Shown piece by piece: positions 1 to 5,665 of a stretch of 6,061 bases of DNA; positions within the stretch are counted from its first letter, which is position 1, and each line of letters begins with the position of its first letter. This DNA comes from Methanobacteriota archaeon (GTDB lineage Archaea > Thermoplasmatota > Thermoplasmata > RBG-16-68-12 > EA-27), in assembly GCA_016207545.1 (NCBI GenBank), contig JACQPO010000010.1:1-6061 (forward strand), in the 5' to 3' direction. Position numbers and translations under genes: made by a program. The notes under the pieces were generated by a model. The model was not told where the DNA came from, made no database searches, and was given only the letters and a program-made list of their open reading frames with translations.

Positions 1-1
1 A

Positions 2-1216
2 CGGGTCGAGCTGCGATTCTACGCCTCGCGCGACAACACGACCTGGAAGGGACCCCTCTCGTTCGGGAGCGCGTCCGCGAACGCGTGGACGTTCCCGTTC
101 CCGCAGGGCGCAGGCCACTACCGCCTCTTCGCACGGGCGCAAGACGCGCGAGGGCAATGGGAGGCGGACCAACCCCCGGACGCTGCGGAAGTCGTGCTCG
201 GATACGACGACGTCGCGCCCGTCTCCGCCCTCGAGCCCGTGACGGGATACTGGTTCGACGGCCCGATCCCGCTCGTCGCGACGGCGACGGATGACGTGAG
301 CGGCCTGGCGGCCGTCGACGTCTGGTACGCGTTCCGCCCAAGCCTGCGCGACACCTGGTCCGAGTGGACGCTGGCGGGCTCGGACGACGACGCCCCGTAC
401 GCGCTCTCCTTCCCGTTCCCCAAGGGAGAGGGGCACTACGCGTTCACGACGCGCGCCAAGGACGTCGCGGGGAACGAGGAGCCGGGGCGCCCCGCGGGCA
501 TTGCGGCGGGGTTCAACGCCGGCCCGCCCGTCGCGCCGTTCCTCCTCCCGCCCACGTTCGTGGACCCGGACACGCGACGGACGAACCTGACGTGGCTCGC
601 GAGTCCGTCCTCCGACGTCGGGCGGCTCGAGATCCACCGAGGACTCGCGTCCGAGTTTGTGCCCGACCTCCGCCCGTGCGCGTCCTCGGCGACGTGCGTC
701 GCCGCGCTCGAGCCCGGCACGACGACCGCATGGGCGCCGTTGGGCGCAGAGAACGCGACCGCGTACTTCCGGGTCGTGGCGATCGACGAGGGTGGCCTCG
801 CGAACGGGAGCGTTGCCGTCGCGGCCACGTTCCACGGCTTCGGATTCGACTCGCCAAACACGGCCGCGGACCCGTCGGCCCTGCCCCTCGACGTCGCGTG
901 GTCCGAGCGGCTGGGGTTCGACGGCGCGTGTACGGACTGCGCGGACGTGTTCGCGGTGTCCCTCGGCCGCGCGGAGTCGTTGCGTCTCCTCCTCGCAGTC
1001 CCCGCGTCCGGCGATTTCCGGATCACCGTATTCGACGCGGCGTTGGAGGCCGTTTGGGAGGCGGACCGTGCAGGGTTTGGCGGTTGGGAAACGCTCTTCG
1101 TGTTCACGCCAATCCCGCGCGTCCTGTACGTAATCGTGGACTGGGGATTCCACGTCGGCGCGGACGGGCGGAACGGGGGATGGTACACGCTCACCGCCAC
1201 GGTCCTGCCCCCGTGA
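2..1216 (+). CDS. Secreted/surface protein with tandem Ig-like repeats, FN3-like domain and PPC-like C-terminus (5' partial)
   Basis: The frame is open from the left edge, so the N-terminus and any signal peptide lie outside; 404 residues are visible, ending in TGA. Two related Ig-like repeats are seen, at residues 2-58 and 105-162. They share an aromatic/Trp strand, then FPFPxGxGHY, then RAxDxxG (FPFPQGAGHY at 31-40 and FPFPKGEGHY at 137-146). Residues about 178-277 look like a fibronectin type III domain (NLTWLAS, LEIHRG, AYFRVVAID). Residues about 283-402 resemble a bacterial pre-peptidase C-terminal (PPC) beta-sandwich (DVFAVSLG, FRITVFD, GGWYTLTATV). Four N-glycosylation sequons (N12, N195, N251, N268) and two close Cys pairs (C226/C232, C310/C313) fit an extracellular location. 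The end, TATVLPP, has no membrane helix or PGF-type sorting signal, so anchoring, if any, is N-terminal or indirect. Repeats of this style are common in archaeal surface proteins. Any catalytic domain would be upstream; the specific function is unknown. Confidence 0.8.
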   Translation, partial: RVELRFYASRDNTTWKGPLSFGSASANAWTFPFPQGAGHYRLFARAQDARGQWEADQPPDAAEVVLGYDDVAPVSALEPVTGYWFDGPIPLVATATDDVSGLAAVDVWYAFRPSLRDTWSEWTLAGSDDDAPYALSFPFPKGEGHYAFTTRAKDVAGNEEPGRPAGIAAGFNAGPPVAPFLLPPTFVDPDTRRTNLTWLASPSSDVGRLEIHRGLASEFVPDLRPCASSATCVAALEPGTTTAWAPLGAENATAYFRVVAIDEGGLANGSVAVAATFHGFGFDSPNTAADPSALPLDVAWSERLGFDGACTDCADVFAVSLGRAESLRLLLAVPASGDFRITVFDAALEAVWEADRAGFGGWETLFVFTPIPRVLYVIVDWGFHVGADGRNGGWYTLTATVLPP

Positions 1217-1233
1217 GAGCCGCCAACCCTCGC

Positions 1234-1244
1234 AAAGCTTACAT
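1234..1244 (+). promoter_or_regulatory. Weak TATA-like box for the DMT transporter gene
   Basis: The only AT-rich stretch in this GC-rich gap is AAAGCTTACAT. The TATA-like part (CTTACAT, 1238-1244) is centred about 25 bases before the GTG at 1266, the usual spacing when an archaeal transcript begins at or near its start codon. No Shine-Dalgarno sequence precedes the GTG, which supports leaderless initiation. The match to the archaeal box consensus is only partial. Confidence 0.45.
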
Positions 1245-1263
1245 CCCGGCGCGATTAGCCGGG
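1245..1263. repeat. Inverted repeat CCCGGC-N7-GCCGGG before the transporter start
   Basis: Perfect 6-bp arms (1245-1250 and 1258-1263) flank the 7-base spacer GCGATTA. The repeat fills the space between the TATA-like box and the GTG at 1266, so a bound protein would block initiation. It could instead be a hairpin after the upstream gene, but no T tract follows. Short GC-rich inverted repeats are frequent by chance at this base composition. Confidence 0.35.
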
Positions 1264-1265
1264 CC

Positions 1266-2222
1266 GTGGCCTCCCGCCTCGCGGTCGGCGCCGCCTACGG
1301 CATGCTGTGCTTCATCTGGGGCTCCACGTGGCTCGCGATCAAGATCGGCCTCGCGGGCGCCCCCGCGTTCTTCGGCGCCGCCCTGCGGTTCGTCGTGGCG
1401 GCAATCACGCTCCTCGCGCTGGCCGCCGTCTTCCGGTCCCGCGTCCCGCGCTCGCGGGCGGAGTGGGCGCTCATCGCGTACGTGGGCGTCGTCCTGTTCA
1501 CGCTCGACTACGGGCTCATCTACTGGGGCGAGGCCGCCGGGGTCGAGAGCGGGCTGTCCGCGATCCTGTTCGCGACGTTCCCGTTCCAGACCGCGCTCAC
1601 CGCGCACGCGATCCTCCCGGACGAGCGGCTCACCGCGCAGAAGGTCGCCGGCACGATCCTCGGCTTCGCGGGCATCCTGATCATCTTCCGCGGCCAGCTC
1701 GGCGCCGCGGGCTTTGACCTCGCGCTCCCGATGGTGGCGATCGTCCTGGCGGCGACGTGCGCCGCGACCGCGTCCGTGGCGGTGAAGCGGTGGGGCCACG
1801 ACGCGGACCCGATCTCGTTCAACGCGTTCGCGATGGGCATCGGCGCGGTGGGGCTCACGGCCCTCTCCCTCCTGGCGGCGGAACCGTGGTCCGTCCCCGG
1901 GTGGCCCGAGGGCATCGTGGCGATCGTGTACCTCGGCCTCGCGGGCTCCGTCGTGACGTTCGTCACGTACCTGTGGCTCCTCAAGCGCCTCGAGGCGACG
2001 CAGCTGTCGTACATCGCCTTCGTGACGCCGATCGTGGCGGTCTTCCTCGGATACGCGGTCGCCACCGAAGTGCTCGACCCGCTCGTCCTCGTCGGCGCCG
2101 CGGTCACGCTCGCGGGCATCTACCTGTCCATCTCGACGCGCGCCACCGCCTGGCTCCGGGGCTTCGTCGGAGCGCCCGTTGGCGAACCCCGAGCAATCGA
2201 CCCCCCGGACCGAAGGTCGTGA
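1266..2222 (+). CDS. EamA/DMT-superfamily transporter, 10 TM helices
   Basis: This 318-residue integral membrane protein belongs to the drug/metabolite transporter superfamily, built from two EamA halves of five helices. Hydrophobic segments lie near residues 7-29, 33-56, 67-87, 94-114, 124-142, 153-172, 183-204, 216-236, 247-266 and 272-291. Family hallmarks are visible: WGSTWLAIK in helix 1, ALRF at 39-42 in helix 2, and LPDERLTAQKVAGTILGFAGI at the helix 4/5 junction, echoed in the second half by TEVLDPLVLVGAAVTLAGIYL. The length is normal for the family. The hydrophilic tail (about 292-318) should be cytoplasmic. The GTG at 1266 is preferred because it keeps helix 1 intact and lies about 25 bases after a TATA-like box; the next in-frame ATG (residue 13) would cut helix 1. 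Family members export amino acids, nucleotides or other metabolites, and the substrate cannot be read from sequence. Its own promoter region and a gap on each side argue against a tight operon. Confidence 0.9.
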   Translation: MASRLAVGAAYGMLCFIWGSTWLAIKIGLAGAPAFFGAALRFVVAAITLLALAAVFRSRVPRSRAEWALIAYVGVVLFTLDYGLIYWGEAAGVESGLSAILFATFPFQTALTAHAILPDERLTAQKVAGTILGFAGILIIFRGQLGAAGFDLALPMVAIVLAATCAATASVAVKRWGHDADPISFNAFAMGIGAVGLTALSLLAAEPWSVPGWPEGIVAIVYLGLAGSVVTFVTYLWLLKRLEATQLSYIAFVTPIVAVFLGYAVATEVLDPLVLVGAAVTLAGIYLSISTRATAWLRGFVGAPVGEPRAIDPPDRRS

Positions 2223-2257
2223 CCAGACCCTGGACAGCGTGTCTCGTGGTAGCACCG

Positions 2258-2265
2258 AACATGTT
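2258..2265. promoter_or_regulatory. Perfect 8-bp palindrome AACATGTT overlapping BRE/TATA
   Basis: AACATGTT is a perfect palindrome covering the likely TFB recognition element (GAAC just upstream of the box) and the first two bases of the TATA box at 2264-2272. A dimeric regulator bound here would compete with TBP/TFB. It is equally possible that the symmetry is accidental in a core promoter. Confidence 0.3.
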
Positions 2266-2272
2266 AAATATA
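2264..2272 (+). promoter_or_regulatory. Archaeal TATA box for the oxygenase-like gene
   Basis: TTAAATATA is a near-consensus archaeal box A and is conspicuous in this GC-rich sequence. Its centre lies about 26 bases before the ATG at 2294, so transcription would begin at or within a few bases of that ATG, giving a leaderless mRNA. There is no Shine-Dalgarno sequence before 2294. The box also rules against the upstream in-frame ATG at 2261, which it overlaps. Confidence 0.75.
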
Positions 2273-2293
2273 CGCACGGTATCCGCCGCGCCT

Positions 2294-3025
2294 ATGAACT
2301 TCGAGCAACAGATGCTCCGGTTCGTGCGCGAGCACAAGGCCGTCGACAACCGCTTCCTGACGCGGTTCGCGAAGGGCCAGGCGACCGACGGGGAGCTTCA
2401 GACCTTTGCTCGCGAGTTCTATCATTTCTCCCGCCTGTTCCCCTCGATCCTCGCGAAGCTCCTCGCGAACACCGCGGACGAGGCGGAGGCGGAGGAACTC
2501 ACGAAGATCCTGTCCTCCGAGCTCGGGGACGGAGACCCGAAGAAGCGGCACGAGCTCATGTACCGCCGCTTCCTGCGCTCCCTGGGCGTCGAGCCGAGGA
2601 AGGTCCTCGACGCCCCCATGCTCCCGACGACGAAGGCGTACCTCAACGGCCTCGAGCAGCTGTACGGCGGCGCGGACCACGTCGTCGCGCTCGGCGCCTC
2701 CTTCGGGCTCGAGAACATGGCGACGCCGATGTGGGACCGGCTCATCCCCGGCCTCGAGGCTGCGCGATCCCGCTTCCCCCGGCTCGACCTCGAGTTCTTC
2801 ACGTTCCACCGGGAACTCGAGCACTTGCACGAGGAGGCGATGGGGGACACGCTGAGCCTCCAGGCGGACGACCCCGACGTGCGCCGCCGGTTCTGGCTTG
2901 GCGCGGAACAGGCGCTCAACCTCCTCGCCGCCTTCTGGGGCGGAATCGCACGGAACCGTCGCGGAGGCGCGCGGCGGGCGAGGGGGCGTCGGAAGCGGCA
3001 AACGAAGGGCCGTCGCGCGGCGTAG
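2294..3025 (+). CDS. TenA/PqqC-fold heme-oxygenase-like putative di-iron enzyme
   Basis: This 243-residue, all-helical, probably cytoplasmic protein belongs to the TenA/PqqC-like superfamily that includes heme-oxygenase-like diiron oxygenases (HDOs) such as CADD, UndA and SznF. The segment FAREFYHFSRLFPSILAKLL (38-57) matches the family's YYH...FP helix. Candidate metal ligands appear in the expected order: E76, H86, E140 (SFGLENM), then H172, E176 and H179 in FFTFHRELEHLHEE. The H-x3-(D/E)-x2-H spacing is the HDO third-helix signature, with Glu in place of the usual Asp. The protein has no cysteine, so it is not a TenA thiaminase. There is no tyrosine before Y43, and Leu150 appears to sit where CADD has its amine-donor lysine, which argues against CADD-type p-aminobenzoate synthesis. 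The tail (about 220-243) is strongly basic and probably disordered. The ATG at 2294 is chosen from the TATA spacing. The substrate is unknown. The neighbouring transporter has no visible functional link. Fold assignment is fairly sure; the iron-dependent activity is inferred. Confidence 0.75.
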   Translation: MNFEQQMLRFVREHKAVDNRFLTRFAKGQATDGELQTFAREFYHFSRLFPSILAKLLANTADEAEAEELTKILSSELGDGDPKKRHELMYRRFLRSLGVEPRKVLDAPMLPTTKAYLNGLEQLYGGADHVVALGASFGLENMATPMWDRLIPGLEAARSRFPRLDLEFFTFHRELEHLHEEAMGDTLSLQADDPDVRRRFWLGAEQALNLLAAFWGGIARNRRGGARRARGRRKRQTKGRRAA

Positions 3026-3049
3026 TCGTCAGGGTGCCCGGCGGCGGGG

Positions 3050-3208
3050 TCACTCCCGCCAAAGGCCGCGGCGCTTCAGCTCCTCGACGACGAGCTTGTA
3101 CTCCGCGGGACGGCCGCACTGCGGGCAGAAGATCGCGCCGTGCGCGTCCATCACGGGGTTCGGCCCTTCCCACTTGCAAAACCGACACACCGCGTCCGTG
3201 ACCGCCAT
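3050..3208 (-). CDS. Small CxxC...CxxC zinc-ribbon protein downstream of polB
   Basis: This 52-residue protein starts MAVTDAVCRFCKW. C8-x2-C11 and C28-x2-C31 (the second pair in FCPQCGRPAEY) form a classic four-cysteine zinc ribbon with a 16-residue loop. It is followed by a charged C-terminal helix (residues about 38-50, VVEELKRRGLW). The ATG at 3208 lies eight bases after the polB stop, and GAGGG overlapping that stop (3214-3218) serves as a Shine-Dalgarno sequence five bases before the start, so translation is probably coupled to polB. The reading frame stays open much further upstream inside polB, but only this segment is plausible protein; the rest is an Arg/Gly-rich shadow of polB. Small zinc ribbons of this kind usually bind nucleic acid or proteins. 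A role with the polymerase is suggested only by position. I do not recognise a named family. Confidence 0.75.
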   Translation of the reverse strand: MAVTDAVCRFCKWEGPNPVMDAHGAIFCPQCGRPAEYKLVVEELKRRGLWRE

Positions 3209-3213
3209 CGCGA

Positions 3214-3218
3214 CCCTC
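3214..3218 (-). promoter_or_regulatory. Shine-Dalgarno of the zinc-ribbon gene, overlapping the polB stop
   Basis: On the minus strand the sequence reads TGA-GGG-TCGCG-ATG. GAGGG shares its first two bases with the polB stop codon and sits five bases before the ATG at 3208. This supports the chosen start and coupled translation. Confidence 0.5.
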
Positions 3219-5664
3219 AGAAGAAGTCCTCGAGCGTGAGCTTCTTGTCCGTCTTCTTCGGCCCCCGCTCCTCGTCCTCCTCTCCATGGAAATCCTCGCT
3301 GAACAGGGATTTCTGCCGCGCGGGCTGCGTGCCCGTGAACAGCGCCTTCTCGTCCCACCCGTACACCTCCGTGATGTACGCGAGGGTCTGCGCGACGCGC
3401 CGCGCGTAGTACTCCCAATCCGGCTCCTTCTCGAACCGTCGCCCGGAGACGTACGGCTCGACCTCCATCGGCGACTTCTTCGAGTCCGTGACGATCCACG
3501 ACACCTTCATCCCGGGCATGAACTCCTCGCCCATCTCCTCGAGCTTCCGCGCGGCGATCACGTTGCTCATGGAGCTCGGGTTCACGTACGCCTTCTCCTC
3601 CTTGACCGTGCGGGAGATCACGAGGGCCTCGATCGGGTCCCGCTCCGGGTCCTCCAACCTCGGATGGCCCGCGCGGACCTCCGAGACGATCTCCTTCGCG
3701 AGGTCGATCGCCCTCTGCGGCCCTTCCGTCACGTCGAGGATCTTCTCGAACATGACGCGCTGCGCCTCGCTCTGCAGGTCGAACGCGTCCGTGCGCCGGA
3801 TCTCGTAGCCGCGGACGACGAGTTCCCCCTCGACCGGCCACGCGACCTTTCCCGCGTACCGCTTCTTCTTCCCGTGGCTGAACAACGTGCGGTACACCTT
3901 GTCGACCTCCATGCTGATCCGGCCGCGGGAGAACCGCTCCGCGGTCCGCCGCGCGAACTCAAGGGACCCCTCGAGGTTCGGGTGCGGGGACTGGAAGAAG
4001 ACGCTGTCCGTGTCCGCGTACACGACCTTCACACCCTCCGCCTCGAGCTCCCCGATGATCCCCTTGATCGTCTCCCGCGCGAACGCGGTGATGCTCGCCC
4101 CGACCTTCGGGTCGTTGAACCGGTAGAACGAGGAGGCGAGGACGCCGTAGAACGCGTTCATCAGGACCTTGATCGCGGCCTGGAGGCCGTCGTAGAAGTC
4201 CCGCATCCCCTCGTCCGCGTCCTCGCGCATCTTCGCGCGCACCTCTTGGCGGTCCTTCATCAGGTTCTCGAGGATCACGGGCAGGAGGCCCTTCTTCGCC
4301 TCCGGCGCGAGGAACCGCGCGCCCGTCGGGCTGGCGACCGTGCCTTGCGCGGAAATCGTCGTGAAGCAGATGTTGTTCTCGATGATCAGGCTCGGGTACA
4401 TCGCCCGGAAGTCGAGGGAGATGACCCACTCGTACAGGCCCGGCCGCAAACTGTGGACGTACCCGCCCTCGATTTGCTCCACGCGGCCGCCGCGCATCTT
4501 CATCATCGGCACCGCCACGCCCGCGCGGTCCGCGGCACGGATGAGGATGGAATCGATCAGGTTCGACGTGCGCCCGTGGAGCACGTCCTCGAGCGGCAGT
4601 TTGCTCACCGCCGCGAGGTCGAGCATCTTCTCGATCCGCCGCACCTTCTCCAGGATCCGGAGGGACAGCTCCGCGTCGTTGATGCAGTACCGGATCACCT
4701 TCTCCCGGTCCCGCTCCCATTCCTCGTCGATCTTCCGGCGGGCCAGCTCGAACTTCCCCTCCCCCAGGAGCTGGCGCGCGACGTAGTCGAGCGTCTCCTG
4801 CTTCGGCCGCATCTCCGCCTTCACGGCCCACCACACGTCCGTCACGATGCGACCGTCGAGCCGCCAAAACCGCTCCCCGATGTGGAAGAACTCGGAGTGG
4901 TCCCGCGCGAGGCCGAGCTTCGGGACGCCGACCTTCGCGGCCCGCTCGAGGAGCACGGGAAGGTCGTACCCGTCGATGTTGTACCCGGACAAGATGTCGG
5001 GATCGAGCTCGTCGACGAGGCGGACGAACCGCTGGACGATGTCCTTCTCCTCCCCCGCGAGGATGCGGGTCTTCAGCTCCCCGCCCTCCCGGTACGCGAC
5101 GCCGATGCAGAAGATGTGGCCGTCGACGAGGCTGTTCTCGATGTCGAAGCTGAGCACGCGCAGCGCGGGCCGGAACGGCTCGCACGGCTCGAACCGCTCC
5201 GCGACGAGGAACAGGTCCGTCGTGTACCGCGCCTTCGCGTCCTCCTCCCGCCCGTGGACGCGGACCGCGGCGCCGAGGTCCATGTCGTAGATGAACCGGT
5301 GCTGGAACGGGATGTCCGCCTCGAGCGGCGTCGACCCGTACTTCCGCGCCTTCTCCCGGTACTCCGGCGTCTTCCACGGCTGCTTGAGGACGATGCGGGC
5401 GCACGGCGTCGGCGTCCCCTCGACCTCCAGCGTCACGTCCTCGAGCGCGAGCACCATGGGGTCCTGCGTGAACACCGCGCGCAGGGGCGGCGGCGGGTCG
5501 ACGACGAAGAAGTACGGCTTGAACCCCGCGTACTCGATCGCGATGCTCTTCCCCTCGCGCGTGCGGCCGAAGATCTGGATGACCGGCTCCTGCTCCCGCT
5601 CCGGGCCCTCCGGTGGCTCGCGCCGGTACGAGGCGGTGATGATCCGAACGTCGTACGTCGCCAT
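3217..5664 (-). CDS. polB: Family B replicative DNA polymerase with 3'-5' proofreading exonuclease
   Basis: Complete 815-residue archaeal family B DNA polymerase, slightly longer than the roughly 775 residues of Pyrococcus PolB. The N-terminal domain (about 1-165) includes FKPYFF (48-53) and DIPF (117-120), parts of the uracil-sensing pocket. Exonuclease motifs are intact: Exo I FDIE (D174, E176), Exo II NIDGYD (D234) and Exo III YCIND (Y326, D330). The linker motif is GGYV (400-403). Polymerase motifs are motif A SLDFRAMYPSLI (D418), motif B KVLMNAFYG (K499, N503, Y506) and motif C YADTDS (D551, D553), followed by KKKRY (599-603). No intein interrupts motif A, B or C. The tail from about 778 is charged and carries QKSLFSEDF (784-792) and the terminal KLTLEDFF (808-815), a PIP-box-like PCNA-binding motif. 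The ATG at 5664 follows the stop of the YchF-like gene by one base, with AGGTG four bases before it, so the two are translationally coupled. A small zinc-ribbon gene follows. The enzyme copies DNA at the fork with PCNA as clamp. Confidence 0.97.
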   Translation of the reverse strand: MATYDVRIITASYRREPPEGPEREQEPVIQIFGRTREGKSIAIEYAGFKPYFFVVDPPPPLRAVFTQDPMVLALEDVTLEVEGTPTPCARIVLKQPWKTPEYREKARKYGSTPLEADIPFQHRFIYDMDLGAAVRVHGREEDAKARYTTDLFLVAERFEPCEPFRPALRVLSFDIENSLVDGHIFCIGVAYREGGELKTRILAGEEKDIVQRFVRLVDELDPDILSGYNIDGYDLPVLLERAAKVGVPKLGLARDHSEFFHIGERFWRLDGRIVTDVWWAVKAEMRPKQETLDYVARQLLGEGKFELARRKIDEEWERDREKVIRYCINDAELSLRILEKVRRIEKMLDLAAVSKLPLEDVLHGRTSNLIDSILIRAADRAGVAVPMMKMRGGRVEQIEGGYVHSLRPGLYEWVISLDFRAMYPSLIIENNICFTTISAQGTVASPTGARFLAPEAKKGLLPVILENLMKDRQEVRAKMREDADEGMRDFYDGLQAAIKVLMNAFYGVLASSFYRFNDPKVGASITAFARETIKGIIGELEAEGVKVVYADTDSVFFQSPHPNLEGSLEFARRTAERFSRGRISMEVDKVYRTLFSHGKKKRYAGKVAWPVEGELVVRGYEIRRTDAFDLQSEAQRVMFEKILDVTEGPQRAIDLAKEIVSEVRAGHPRLEDPERDPIEALVISRTVKEEKAYVNPSSMSNVIAARKLEEMGEEFMPGMKVSWIVTDSKKSPMEVEPYVSGRRFEKEPDWEYYARRVAQTLAYITEVYGWDEKALFTGTQPARQKSLFSEDFHGEEDEERGPKKTDKKLTLEDFF

Positions 5665-5665
5665 C

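Noticed and set aside
1239..2255. Long open frame on the minus strand opposite the transporter gene
   Set aside because: It is dominated by Arg, Glu, Asp and Gly with no domain, as expected from the antisense of a GC-rich membrane-protein gene.
2261..2293. Earlier ATG (2261) as start of the oxygenase-like gene
   Set aside because: It overlaps the TATA box at 2264-2272, and the added residues are not part of the conserved fold. The ATG at 2294 has ideal leaderless spacing.
2294..3025. TenA thiaminase II or PqqC identity
   Set aside because: The protein has no cysteine for TenA catalysis, and the third-helix H-x3-E-x2-H ligand pattern points to the metal-binding branch. No pqq genes are nearby.
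3037..3048. CCCG-GCGG-CGGG hairpin in the 24-base convergent gap
   Set aside because: The stem is only four base pairs and no T-rich tract follows on either strand, so it does not qualify as an archaeal terminator.
3209..3841. Upstream extension of the zinc-ribbon frame into polB, giving a 263-residue protein
   Set aside because: The extension is low-complexity Arg/Gly sequence overlapping polB out of frame. The ATG at 3208 has its own Shine-Dalgarno sequence and starts the folded part.
3217..5664. Intein or frameshift in polB
   Set aside because: Motifs A, B and C are continuous and correctly spaced, and the frame is intact from start to stop. Inteins are common at these motifs in archaeal PolB but none is present.
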